The notes under the pieces were generated by a model. That model did no database searches, was not told the DNA's origin, and saw nothing but the letters and a program-made list of their open reading frames with translations. From the NCBI GenBank assembly GCA_023136155.1, contig JAGLRT010000053.1:1-11201 (forward strand): 11,201 nucleotides of DNA, in the 5' to 3' direction. This document shows, piece by piece, positions 1 to 6,695 of the stretch (position 1 is the first letter of the stretch; every line of letters begins with the position of its first letter). A program made the position numbers and the translations under genes. Source of the stretch: Methanosarcinales archaeon. GTDB lineage: Archaea > Halobacteriota > Methanosarcinia > Methanosarcinales > Methanocomedenaceae.

Positions 1-1
1 T

Positions 2-988
2 AATTTACATTTGGAAAATGTAGGTGCTCTTGTTAAGAATATTAAACGGATTCCAGGTATTGTAGGCGTAGCTCCCAGGTTAGAGTCTAGTGTTATTGCA
101 ACGCATAAAAATACTGAAATGGGAATTCCTGTCTTTTTTATTAATCCACAAGATGAACTGAAGGTCTCAAACTTTCATGAAAGCATGATTCTGGGAGAGT
201 ACCTTTCAGAAAAAGACAAAAAAGTGATAATCATTGGAGCAGATCTTATACAAGCTTATGCACTAGAAGATGATACACAAAAACGGTTAAATGTTAATGT
301 TGGCGATACAGTCAGATTAAGCTTTAGTAATGGTTTTGCTGATGACTATAAAGTAAAAGGTATTTTTAAGACAGGATCAAAATTTAGTGATGATAAAATT
401 CTCATTAATTATGATGAATACAACAAGATATTTCATACCGGAGATGTTGCAAGTAAAATTCTCATCAAACTCCCGGAAAGAGGCAGTGAAGATTATTATA
501 AACAAAAAATTATAGATCTGGGGGTAAGTGATCAAATTAATCCTTGGCAAACAAAAATGGGGGCTGTAAAACAGTTTGTAGGCAGCCTTCAAATAACAAA
601 TCAAATCACTGGGTTTATAGGCTTATTAACTGCTTTTGCAACAATTTACATAATTATTTTCATTAATGTCACAAATAAGAGAAAACAAATAGGTATTTTA
701 AAAGCGGTGGGAATCAAAAAGCAAATCATACTAGGGTCATATGTCTTACAATCACTTATTTACGGAGTTGTAGGGGTAATAATTGGTAATCTGTTGATGC
801 AAGGCTTACTTATCCTTTTGACAATGCATCCTCTGAATATGCCGATTGGAGATGTAATCCCAATTCTTACAACAGACAGATTAATTACAACATCAGTTAC
901 TTTGATCTTTGCTTCAATAATTGCAGGATTTTTCCCCTCAAAAGTAGCAGCAGATGACAACATACTTGACGCTATATTTGGTGGATAA
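2..988 (+). CDS. ABC transporter permease, FtsX/MacB type (5' end missing)
   Basis: This is the membrane subunit of a MacB/LolC-type ABC exporter or envelope-remodelling transporter, acting with the ATPase encoded directly downstream. The frame is open to the left edge, and an in-frame TTG at 11 is unlikely to be the true start because the first membrane helix and the start of the periplasmic-type core domain are missing. Counting from that TTG, residues 1-190 form a soluble MacB-PCD-like domain. They are followed by hydrophobic segments at about 199-220, 240-271 and 291-309. The coupling-helix motif KRKQIGILKAVG lies at 223-234, and the closing FPSKVAADDNILDAI matches the usual FtsX ending (FP/YP-A-x-x-A-A-x-x-x-P-I-x-A-L). 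Only one base separates its stop from the ATPase start. Base composition is strongly AT-rich. The family call is firm; the substrate is unknown. Confidence 0.9.
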   Translation, partial: NLHLENVGALVKNIKRIPGIVGVAPRLESSVIATHKNTEMGIPVFFINPQDELKVSNFHESMILGEYLSEKDKKVIIIGADLIQAYALEDDTQKRLNVNVGDTVRLSFSNGFADDYKVKGIFKTGSKFSDDKILINYDEYNKIFHTGDVASKILIKLPERGSEDYYKQKIIDLGVSDQINPWQTKMGAVKQFVGSLQITNQITGFIGLLTAFATIYIIIFINVTNKRKQIGILKAVGIKKQIILGSYVLQSLIYGVVGVIIGNLLMQGLLILLTMHPLNMPIGDVIPILTTDRLITTSVTLIFASIIAGFFPSKVAADDNILDAIFGG

Positions 989-989
989 A

Positions 990-1676
990 ATGACTTGTAT
1001 AATAATTGGTGCAAAAAATCTTGAAAGAGTGTATTTTAATGGTGTCATAAAAACTTATGCTCTAAAAAATATAAGTCTAAACATAAATGGAGGAGAATTT
1101 GTTGCAATAATGGGTCCAAGTGGTTCAGGAAAAAGCACTTTGCTCCATCAATTAGGATTATTGGACATCCCCACAAAAGGAGAAATATTAATTGATGATG
1201 AAGATGTTGTTAATTTATCTGATGATGAAAGGACCAGATTCAGACTTGAAAAATTAGGTTATGTGTTCCAATCATATAATTTAATTCCTGAATTAACTAC
1301 ACTTGAAAATGTATATATTACTCCAATGGCACAAGGAATACCAACAGAAAAATATAAAGAAATGGCGAAGGATATTCTTAATAAAGTAGGTCTTGGTGAT
1401 AGAATGAATCACTACCCTTCAGAACTTTCTGGTGGACAACAACAAAGAGTGTCTATTGCAAGGGCACTAGTTAATAAGCCCAAAATATTGTATGCTGATG
1501 AACCAACAGCAAACCTTGATTCAGATTCATCTAAAGAGACTATAAAACTATTTCGACAATTAAATAAAGAAATTGGACAAACAATAGTCATGGTAACTCA
1601 CGAATTAGATGAAGGAAAAAAAGCGGACAGGATTGTCTGGGTTAAAGATGGAGTGTTAGATACAGATAAGATGTGA
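990..1676 (+). CDS. ABC transporter ATP-binding protein, LolD/MacB type
   Basis: Cytoplasmic ATPase that powers the preceding FtsX-type permease. The 228-residue protein has every expected element: Walker A GPSGSGKST at 42-50, Q-loop Gln94, signature LSGGQ at 146-150, Walker B ILYADE at 166-171, D-loop NLD at 175-177 and switch His204. The spacing and the GEFVAIMGPSGSGKSTLLH context are typical of the LolD/MacB subfamily. I chose ATG 990 because a GGTGG ribosome binding site (980-984) sits 5 bases upstream, inside the end of the permease gene. An in-frame ATG at 954 would add 12 residues overlapping the permease and lacks such a site. It ends overlapping the regulator gene start. ATPase function is clear; whether it moves lipids, peptides or drugs cannot be told. 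Confidence 0.95.
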   Translation: MTCIIIGAKNLERVYFNGVIKTYALKNISLNINGGEFVAIMGPSGSGKSTLLHQLGLLDIPTKGEILIDDEDVVNLSDDERTRFRLEKLGYVFQSYNLIPELTTLENVYITPMAQGIPTEKYKEMAKDILNKVGLGDRMNHYPSELSGGQQQRVSIARALVNKPKILYADEPTANLDSDSSKETIKLFRQLNKEIGQTIVMVTHELDEGKKADRIVWVKDGVLDTDKM

Positions 1677-2284
1677 AAATGGAATCGACAATAAAACACA
1701 TAATCATCAATGCTGAAATACCTAAAGGTGTAACTATTGGTGATCTCAGCAGGAAATATCCAGAAACCTCCTTCAATATTACTAATGGCCATTGGATTTC
1801 TGAGGATGAAAGAATTTTATACATAACAGCTAAAAACTGGAAACCAGAATTTTTTTTGTTTCTAAAAAAGCACCCTGCACTGATAAAAATAGATCGAATC
1901 GGAAATATAATTAAAATACATATTCAGTCAACATTCTTAAAAAACTTTGAACAAAAAGAAATGACTATACTTTATCCTACGACATTAAAGAATGGAGAGC
2001 ACATAATAGAATTCCTAATTAATATGAAACAATTTGAATCACTAAAAAAAGGATTGTCAAATATAAAAGTTCTGAAAATAGCAGATTCATACAAAACTAA
2101 AGCCAATATTACTGAACGCCAAGAAGAAATATTATGGAAAGCGTATAGTTTTGGATTTTATAAATATCCAAGAGAAATAACTTTGACAGATTTAGCAATA
2201 CTTCTAAAGATATCAAAGGCAACATTAAGCCAGACATTACGAACAGTAGAAAATAAAGCAATCAAACAATTTCTTGAAAAATAA
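1673..2284 (+). CDS. HTH_10 (Bat-type) transcriptional regulator
   Basis: Probable DNA-binding regulator of 203 residues. The C-terminal part (about 146-200) reads ITERQEEILWKAYSFGFY, then a PRE-I-TL-DLA stretch and an ISKATLSQTLR recognition-helix region. This is the pattern of the HTH_10 domain found in haloarchaeal bacterio-opsin activator and many methanogen regulators. The N-terminal 140 residues show no domain I recognise and could be a ligand or sensor module. The GTG at 1673 overlaps the ATPase stop and would suit translational coupling; ATG 1679 is an equally possible start, and neither has a clear ribosome binding site. Being co-transcribed with the ABC genes suggests it controls them, which is inference. 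The sequence is as AT-rich as the two genes before it. Confidence 0.85.
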   Translation: MKMESTIKHIIINAEIPKGVTIGDLSRKYPETSFNITNGHWISEDERILYITAKNWKPEFFLFLKKHPALIKIDRIGNIIKIHIQSTFLKNFEQKEMTILYPTTLKNGEHIIEFLINMKQFESLKKGLSNIKVLKIADSYKTKANITERQEEILWKAYSFGFYKYPREITLTDLAILLKISKATLSQTLRTVENKAIKQFLEK

Positions 2285-2294
2285 AGTATATAAT
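2284..2294 (+). promoter_or_regulatory. Archaeal TATA-like promoter element for the PAC2 gene
   Basis: The sequence AAGTATATAAT just after the regulator stop matches an archaeal A-rich BRE plus TATA box. A start of transcription about 25 bases downstream (near 2315) would leave a short leader before the PAC2 gene. This implies that the PAC2 gene is separate from the ABC operon. Assignment is by eye. Confidence 0.55.
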
Positions 2295-2335
2295 TTATCC
2301 ATTGATAAGAGAGTATTTTTACCTTGGAGACACTC

Positions 2336-2341
2336 AGGAAG
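2336..2341 (+). promoter_or_regulatory. Ribosome binding site deciding the PAC2 start
   Basis: AGGAAG lies 3 bases before ATG 2345 (5 bases from its AGGA core). The in-frame TTG at 2324 has only T-rich sequence upstream, so ATG 2345 is preferred. Confidence 0.5.
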
Positions 2342-2344
2342 CAT

Positions 2345-3094
2345 ATGGAAATACAATACCACAATAAACCTGAGATGAAAAAGCCCAAAATGCTGGTGGG
2401 TCTTCCAGGAATGGGAATGGTCTCCAAGAATACTGTTACCACGTTTATTGAACTCCTGAAACCTGAATTGTTTGCAGAAATCCAGGTGCCCCATCTCTCA
2501 CCTTCCCTTGCTGTTTTTGATAAGGGGTTGGTAGTACCCATGGAAAGGGATGAAAGTCTCTTCAAGTTCTACTATTCAAGCGAGAAGAACATTATACTCT
2601 TTACAGGTGAGATGCAGTTCGGCCTTTTGACACAGGACAATGAATTAGCAGAAAAAATAGTTGAAGTGGCAAAGCTCTGTGACGTTGATACGATCTATAC
2701 AGTTATTGCGACGCATGTGGAAGGATATGTTGAAGATCCACGGGTATTTGGTGTAGCAACTTCCCAGGAACTTCTTGATTATTTGAAAACTGAGACTGTC
2801 GAAATAGCTGCGGACAGTATGCAAATAGCCGGAGTTAACGGTCTGGTTATCGAATATGCACAGCGATTGGGGATAAATGGAATCGCTCTGTTAAGCGAAA
2901 CTGCTTTTCCACAGGCACTGGACATAAAAGCGTGTTATGCAGGACTTAAAAAAGCTTCTGAATTACTTGGAATTGAAATAGATCTGTCCGGAATTGAAGA
3001 AGAAGCAAGGAAATTCGAAGAAGGGTTTAAGAAATACATGAAAGAAATGCAGGACAAAAATAGTAGCGAGGAAGACTTGAGTTATATTGGCTGA
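2345..3094 (+). CDS. PAC2 family protein (proteasome assembly chaperone-like)
   Basis: A 249-residue soluble protein of the archaeal PAC2/DUF75 family, relatives of the eukaryotic proteasome assembly chaperone PAC2. The molecular role of the archaeal members is not established. Visible family features are LVGLPGMGMVS at 17-27 near the N-terminus, a GEMQFG segment at 88-93, IAGVNGLV at 161-168, and the C-terminal block ALLSETAFPQALDIKACYAG (181-200) followed by KKASELLGIEIDL. The last 35 residues are charged and helical. Base composition is intermediate, higher in GC than the three genes before it. It has its own TATA-like element, so it is probably monocistronic. Its right-hand neighbours converge on it. 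TTG 2324 would add seven residues but is less likely. Confidence 0.87.
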   Translation: MEIQYHNKPEMKKPKMLVGLPGMGMVSKNTVTTFIELLKPELFAEIQVPHLSPSLAVFDKGLVVPMERDESLFKFYYSSEKNIILFTGEMQFGLLTQDNELAEKIVEVAKLCDVDTIYTVIATHVEGYVEDPRVFGVATSQELLDYLKTETVEIAADSMQIAGVNGLVIEYAQRLGINGIALLSETAFPQALDIKACYAGLKKASELLGIEIDLSGIEEEARKFEEGFKKYMKEMQDKNSSEEDLSYIG

Positions 3095-3101
3095 AAGTGA
3101 T

Positions 3102-3123
3102 TTTTAGTTCAAACAAACTAAAA
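3102..3123 (+). terminator. Small hairpin after PAC2, possible terminator
   Basis: TTTTAGTT at 3102-3109 and AACTAAAA at 3116-3123 form an 8-bp perfect inverted repeat with a 6-base loop, beginning 7 bases after the PAC2 stop. The stem is AT-rich with no long T-run after it, so a role in ending transcription is only plausible. The remainder of 3124-3290, between the converging genes, shows no reading frame or RNA that I recognise. Confidence 0.3.
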
Positions 3124-3290
3124 CCCTTCAAACTGATTAGGGAAAATGTGGGCATAGAAGACCTTGACACTCACACTACTCACAACCCTGAGTCTTGATG
3201 AGTCCCTCTTTGCCAATACCTTTGCCATTGATACTTTGCTCTGAAAATAGCACTTTCATGTTCATGGGTGTCCTGAAATGTCATGGACGC

Positions 3291-3524
3291 TTATTTTGAT
3301 AAGAACATTCTCACTAAAAATACCCCGATGCCGATGACGAACAGGCTGAAAATTGCCTGCATAAGGGCCTCGTACCTTGGATCGAAAAGGTCTGCAATTG
3401 CTCTTTCCATATTGAAAAAGAACGATACCAAAGAGATGAATATCAGAATTACCAGCATAAGCACGATGATGGCATTGATGAATTTTTTAAAAGAATTTTC
3501 CTTTTCTATTTGTTCATCGTTCAT
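3291..3524 (-). CDS. Small two-helix membrane protein, unknown function
   Basis: A 77-residue protein that I do not recognise. It has a charged N-terminus (MNDEQIEKENSFKK), a hydrophobic segment at about 15-37, a short charged loop (NMERAIADLFDPRYE, 38-52) and a second hydrophobic segment at about 55-74 ending in a basic tail. This is a hairpin membrane topology. The start is well supported: GAGGTGA overlaps the stop of the upstream lipoprotein gene and sits 5 bases before ATG 3524. It is therefore the third gene of a translationally linked operon with two lipobox proteins. It may be a membrane partner for them, which is inference from position only. An opposite-strand frame across the same stretch is a shadow with a less natural protein. 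Confidence 0.75.
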   Translation of the reverse strand: MNDEQIEKENSFKKFINAIIVLMLVILIFISLVSFFFNMERAIADLFDPRYEALMQAIFSLFVIGIGVFLVRMFLSK

Positions 3525-3529
3525 TCAGT

Positions 3530-4456
3530 TCACCTCTTATTCTGAGTTCTGACCATTATACTGAACATTATCAACAGACCTGATAATGCAACTATTCCAC
3601 TGAATCCTGGTTCTGCTTTTGGTTCTCCTGTAGGGGCTTCTGTGGGTACAGGAGGTATCCCTTCTTCGATAATCATATAGGTCATGGGAGTATTGAAATA
3701 TATTTCATTCAGTTTTATGATCTCATCAACGTCCCCGCTGACAATGGTACTTCCCTTTTCTTCAATATTTACAGAAAAAGTATATTCACTATTTTTCGGA
3801 AGGATAAAACTTACATCTCCCCTGACCCGGGCAGAACCTTCGATAATACCCATTTCATCACTCTCGGTATAAACCGTATAAGGATCAACCATTGCTTTTA
3901 CTACCATAGTAAGAGGCTCGGAATCTCCTCCCTGGTTATGGATACCTGGGGAAACATCCACAACTACTTTTGATACCCCGTCCACATACTGTTTAATCAC
4001 AAGGTTCATATCAGTAAGCTGAATATTTGCCGGTTCTTTTACATCTGTCCTGGCTTTGATAATTATGAAATCTCCGTAATTGCTCAGGACATTTCCATTT
4101 TCAAGCAGTGCAACATCTATGAAATATTCTCCTGGTTCCGGAACGGTCAGTGATACGCTGTGATGTGATTGTGAGTTGCTTTTAATGTATCCGATGTCTG
4201 TTTCCATTTCAGCAACATTCAGATTAATGGATGGATCTTCCACCTTGACCCTTAAAGATAGAGAACCGCTATCAGTGTTCTGGTTATTCTGAATATATGT
4301 GGTTATGGTCAGTCCTGTTGCTGTCTCTTTCGGAACTGATAAAATATCGACATCTGTAATATGGATATCATTATATTCCTGAAGGCATCCGCTAACAATG
4401 AGGCTGATGAAGACCAAGAAGAATATAAAGGATTTCATATGTTTCATATGCTTCAT
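3530..4456 (-). CDS. Lipobox protein with duplicated beta domain and PGF-CTERM-like tail
   Basis: A predicted exported envelope protein of 308 residues. The N-terminus has a signal peptide ending in the lipobox IVSGC (Cys24). Two similar Ig-like halves follow at about 31-134 and 146-249: each opens ITDVDIL or LTDMNLV, has central HNQ/NNQ-type turns, and ends with G-D-F/V-D-x-I-I-K-like strands, suggesting an internal duplication (CARDB or DUF7490-like). A Pro/Glu/Thr-rich linker (268-282) leads to EPGFSGIVALSGLL and a hydrophobic stretch capped by RTQNKR. This resembles the PGF-CTERM signal cut by archaeosortase, so the protein appears to carry two anchoring signals. The start is ambiguous: three in-frame ATGs at 4456, 4447 and 4438 lie in a 9-base tandem repeat, and none has a strong ribosome binding site. 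It starts 10 bases after the upstream lipoprotein gene. Confidence 0.85.
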   Translation of the reverse strand: MKHMKHMKSFIFFLVFISLIVSGCLQEYNDIHITDVDILSVPKETATGLTITTYIQNNQNTDSGSLSLRVKVEDPSINLNVAEMETDIGYIKSNSQSHHSVSLTVPEPGEYFIDVALLENGNVLSNYGDFIIIKARTDVKEPANIQLTDMNLVIKQYVDGVSKVVVDVSPGIHNQGGDSEPLTMVVKAMVDPYTVYTESDEMGIIEGSARVRGDVSFILPKNSEYTFSVNIEEKGSTIVSGDVDEIIKLNEIYFNTPMTYMIIEEGIPPVPTEAPTGEPKAEPGFSGIVALSGLLIMFSIMVRTQNKR

Positions 4457-4466
4457 TATATCGTAT

Positions 4467-5270
4467 TTACAGGTTCACTTTAAGTACAAGGTTTTCAGTA
4501 TCTATCACTTTATCTTTATACCAAAGTGTCAAGACCACATTTGTTTCACCATTGGGTGCATCATCCTTTACCGGAACCAATAATCCGCGAGTATAGGATG
4601 TCCCGCTCGTTGCCATTGCCTGTTTTATCATAAAGCTCTCATTGCCGCCAATTCTATCATTTTCAACTTCATAACTCACAACCAGGCTATTTTCATCTAT
4701 TGTGGTCTTACCATTATTCTTTACAAAGAAAGAAATCGTCGTATTTTCACCTTTCTTGAGTTCCCATTTTTCCATGCGGGAATCAAGCAAGCTATCCATA
4801 TCATTCACAAAACCCACAGATTGCAGCTCTGCATCCGGATATATAAAAGTTTCAACAGGAATTATTTTTGTCTGTACTATCGGTTTACCTTTATCATCCA
4901 TTCCGGAAGCATAAGATATTGTAAGGTCAGTTGTATCCGAGGTTACGCCAAAACCTGGTGACATGATCTGAAAACTTAAAGACGCAAAACTGCTGACGTC
5001 ATCTTTTTTTCCAGGGATATTAACATTTCCGCTCTGGTCAACTCCAAAATTACCAAACGAGGTCACTGTGACAGAATCAATTGGTTTATCAGCATTGTTG
5101 CTAACAACAATATTAACATTCTGTTCTTTATGTTCTGGCATATTTACATTAATGCTGCTTATTGAAATATTATCCGGATTAACCGGAACAACAGGTTTCG
5201 GTTCCGATGTACAACCTGAGATTAAAACTACAGATAAAATCACAAGACTGATAAAAATCATTCGATTCAT
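4467..5270 (-). CDS. Predicted lipoprotein, unknown function
   Basis: First gene of the three-gene envelope operon; 267 residues. The signal peptide MNRMIFISLVILSVVLISGC ends in a lipobox with Cys20, followed by a Ser/Pro/Val spacer. The body is beta-rich with two segments like those in CARDB/Ig-type adhesion modules: one at about 35-140 and one at 148-267. In the second, NTTISFFVKNNGKTTIDE is typical of the 'nonfamiliar strand then NNG turn' pattern of CARDB. Potential N-glycosylation sequons are NIS (34), NTT (176) and NES (210). ATG 5270 is chosen because GGTGA (5276-5280 on this strand) lies 5 bases upstream; a GTG at 5279 overlaps that site. I do not recognise a specific family. A surface or substrate-binding role is inferred from export signals only. 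Confidence 0.82.
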   Translation of the reverse strand: MNRMIFISLVILSVVLISGCTSEPKPVVPVNPDNISISSINVNMPEHKEQNVNIVVSNNADKPIDSVTVTSFGNFGVDQSGNVNIPGKKDDVSSFASLSFQIMSPGFGVTSDTTDLTISYASGMDDKGKPIVQTKIIPVETFIYPDAELQSVGFVNDMDSLLDSRMEKWELKKGENTTISFFVKNNGKTTIDENSLVVSYEVENDRIGGNESFMIKQAMATSGTSYTRGLLVPVKDDAPNGETNVVLTLWYKDKVIDTENLVLKVNL

Positions 5271-5275
5271 TATAT

Positions 5276-5280
5276 TCACC
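5276..5280 (-). promoter_or_regulatory. Ribosome binding site deciding the lipoprotein start
   Basis: GGTGA on the minus strand lies 5 bases before ATG 5270, matching the archaeal 16S 3' end consensus GGTGAT. It overlaps the alternative GTG start at 5279, which argues against that start. Confidence 0.65.
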
Positions 5281-5303
5281 TAAACGGTAATTCACACCAA
5301 TAC

Positions 5304-5317
5304 AATATATACTTTTT
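5304..5317 (-). promoter_or_regulatory. TATA-like promoter element of the lipoprotein operon
   Basis: On the minus strand this reads AAAAAGTATATATT, an A-rich BRE followed by a TATA box. Its centre is about 38 bases from ATG 5270, so transcription would start near 5282 and leave a leader just long enough for the GGTGA ribosome binding site. The remainder of 5281-5469 holds no gene that I see; a T-run at 5413-5420 has no stem before it. Confidence 0.55.
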
Positions 5318-5438
5318 TGTCATTAAATTGAATTTATTATTGAATCTGTTCGTATTTCTTTCAGCGATTCAATGTTATGTGGACACGAAATAATCCATAG
5401 CGTCAAGAACTGCTTTTTTTCAATCCATAATCCCCCAA

Positions 5439-5450
5439 TCTTAAATACTT
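5439..5450 (+). promoter_or_regulatory. TATA-like promoter element of purP, likely leaderless
   Basis: The segment TCTTAAATACTT resembles the methanogen TATA box (TTTAAATA). Its centre is about 25-27 bases before ATG 5470, the normal distance to the transcription start, and there is no ribosome binding site in between. A leaderless mRNA is therefore likely. Confidence 0.5.
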
Positions 5451-5469
5451 CCTCAAACAATTATGTTTA

Positions 5470-6558
5470 ATGGCACAAACTAACAACTCAATAATGAGTC
5501 CCACAATCTCGAAAATCCTCTCTGGATACGACCGGGACAACCTTACTATTGCTACCGTTACCAGCCACACCAGCCTGCAGATATTTGACGGCGCCCGAAA
5601 GGAAGGCTTAAAATCCATTGGCATCTGTATCGGTAAACCTCCTAAATTCTATGATGCTTTTCCACTTGCCAAACCCGATGAATACCTGGTTGTGGACAAC
5701 TATGCCGAAATCCTTGATGTGGCTCCTATACTGGCAGCAAAGAACACCATCATCATCCCCACTGGTTCATTCGTGGAATACCTGGGGCACGAAAAATTCA
5801 TGGACCTGGAACTGCCCACCTTCGGCAACCGCCACGTGCTGGAATGGGAATCGGACCGCAACAAGGAACGCCAGTGGCTGGAAGGCGCCGGCATATCAAT
5901 GCCAGGAAAGATAGACGACCCCAAGGATATCGACTCCCCGGTAATGGTCAAGTACCACGGCGCCAAAGGAGGCAGAGGTTTCTTCGTGGCCAAGAACAAG
6001 TCAGAATTCTACCAGCGTCTGGACGAGTCCCAGCCCTATACTATCCAGGAGTTCATAGTTGGCACCCGCTATTACCTGCACTACTTCTATTCACCCTTAC
6101 CCACCGAAGGCTACTCCCTGAGCAAAGGCACTCTGGAACTCATGAGCATGGACCGGCGCGTGGAATCCAATGCAGATGAAATCTTCAGGCTGGGTTCGCC
6201 ACGTGAACTGGAAGATGCGGGTGTATATCCCACCTTCGTGGTCACAGGCAACATACCACTGGTCGCCCGTGAATCCCTGCTGCCCAAAATATTTGAACTG
6301 GGCGAACAGGTGGTGGAAAGTTCCCTTGACCTGTTTGGCGGCATGTTAGGCCCATTTTGCCTAGAAACCGTATGCACTGATGAACTGGAGTTTCGCATCT
6401 TCGAGATATCAGCGCGTATTGTGGCAGGCACTAACCTGTACATGTCAGGTTCACCCTACTCTGACCTGATAGGACCAAACTTTTCCACAGGCCGCAGAAT
6501 ATCCAGGGAAATTAAGAAGGCAGTGAAATATGACAAACTTGAAGAAGTACTGTCTTGA
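5470..6558 (+). CDS. purP: FAICAR synthetase PurP (ATP-grasp)
   Basis: Archaeal enzyme of purine synthesis that uses ATP and formate to convert AICAR to FAICAR, replacing the folate-dependent PurH transformylase step. It is cytosolic. The 362-residue length matches characterised archaeal PurP (about 360). The N-terminal domain has the PurP signature IATVTSHTSLQIFDGARKEG at 27-46, then GICIGKPPKFYDAF and IIIPTGSFVEYLG. The ATP-grasp part shows Lys161, the glycine loop GAKGGRG at 164-170, QEFIVG at 193-198, GPFCLET at 294-300 and FEISARIVAGTN at 311-322. No lesion is visible. Codon use is much more GC-rich than in the genes at the left of the window. It heads a run of co-directional genes, and its stop overlaps a TTG that opens a small frame downstream. 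The start lacks a ribosome binding site, consistent with a leaderless transcript. Confidence 0.96.
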   Translation: MAQTNNSIMSPTISKILSGYDRDNLTIATVTSHTSLQIFDGARKEGLKSIGICIGKPPKFYDAFPLAKPDEYLVVDNYAEILDVAPILAAKNTIIIPTGSFVEYLGHEKFMDLELPTFGNRHVLEWESDRNKERQWLEGAGISMPGKIDDPKDIDSPVMVKYHGAKGGRGFFVAKNKSEFYQRLDESQPYTIQEFIVGTRYYLHYFYSPLPTEGYSLSKGTLELMSMDRRVESNADEIFRLGSPRELEDAGVYPTFVVTGNIPLVARESLLPKIFELGEQVVESSLDLFGGMLGPFCLETVCTDELEFRIFEISARIVAGTNLYMSGSPYSDLIGPNFSTGRRISREIKKAVKYDKLEEVLS

Positions 6559-6695
6559 ATGGAACGTATGACGTAGTAATAATAGGGGTAGGCGAAACCG
6601 GATTATCAAGTGACATAGTCAACGCTGCTGCCACTGGTCTCCTGGCTGCCAGGGGAATAACAAGCAGCCTGCAGGTGGACAATTATGGAAATTGA
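6555..6695 (+). CDS. Possible small protein between purP and the M24B gene
   Basis: A 46-codon frame not expected by standard gene callers. It opens with TTG overlapping the purP stop (TTGA) and closes 11 bases inside the next gene, so it fills the whole gap. The predicted peptide begins LNGTYDVVIIGVGETGLSSD and continues with an Ala/Leu-rich helix-like stretch, then Ser-Ser-Leu-Gln-Val-Asp-Asn-Tyr. The beta-strand, GVGETG turn and helix order recalls the first unit of a nucleotide-binding Rossmann fold. Composition is protein-like and codons resemble those of the neighbours. Against it: the only start is TTG, no clear ribosome binding site precedes it, and I recognise no family. It could be a genuine small gene, a remnant of a longer one, or chance. 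Confidence 0.4.
   Translation: MNGTYDVVIIGVGETGLSSDIVNAAATGLLAARGITSSLQVDNYGN

Noticed and set aside
954..989. Upstream ATG that would extend the ABC ATPase by 12 residues
   Set aside because: It overlaps the permease gene, lacks a ribosome binding site, and ATG 990 has GGTGG at proper spacing.
3124..3290. Repeated CATG and GAGT-like words in the convergent spacer, considered as an RNA gene or repeat array
   Set aside because: No regular unit length, no tRNA-like or C/D-box layout that I can support.
3283..3552. Plus-strand frame of 89 codons opposite the small membrane protein
   Set aside because: It is antisense to a gene with a strong ribosome binding site and operon position, and its own sequence looks like reverse-frame noise (Ile/Ser/Lys-rich, no motif).
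5413..5420. T-run that could end a plus-strand transcript
   Set aside because: No plus-strand gene lies upstream in this divergent region and no stem precedes it.
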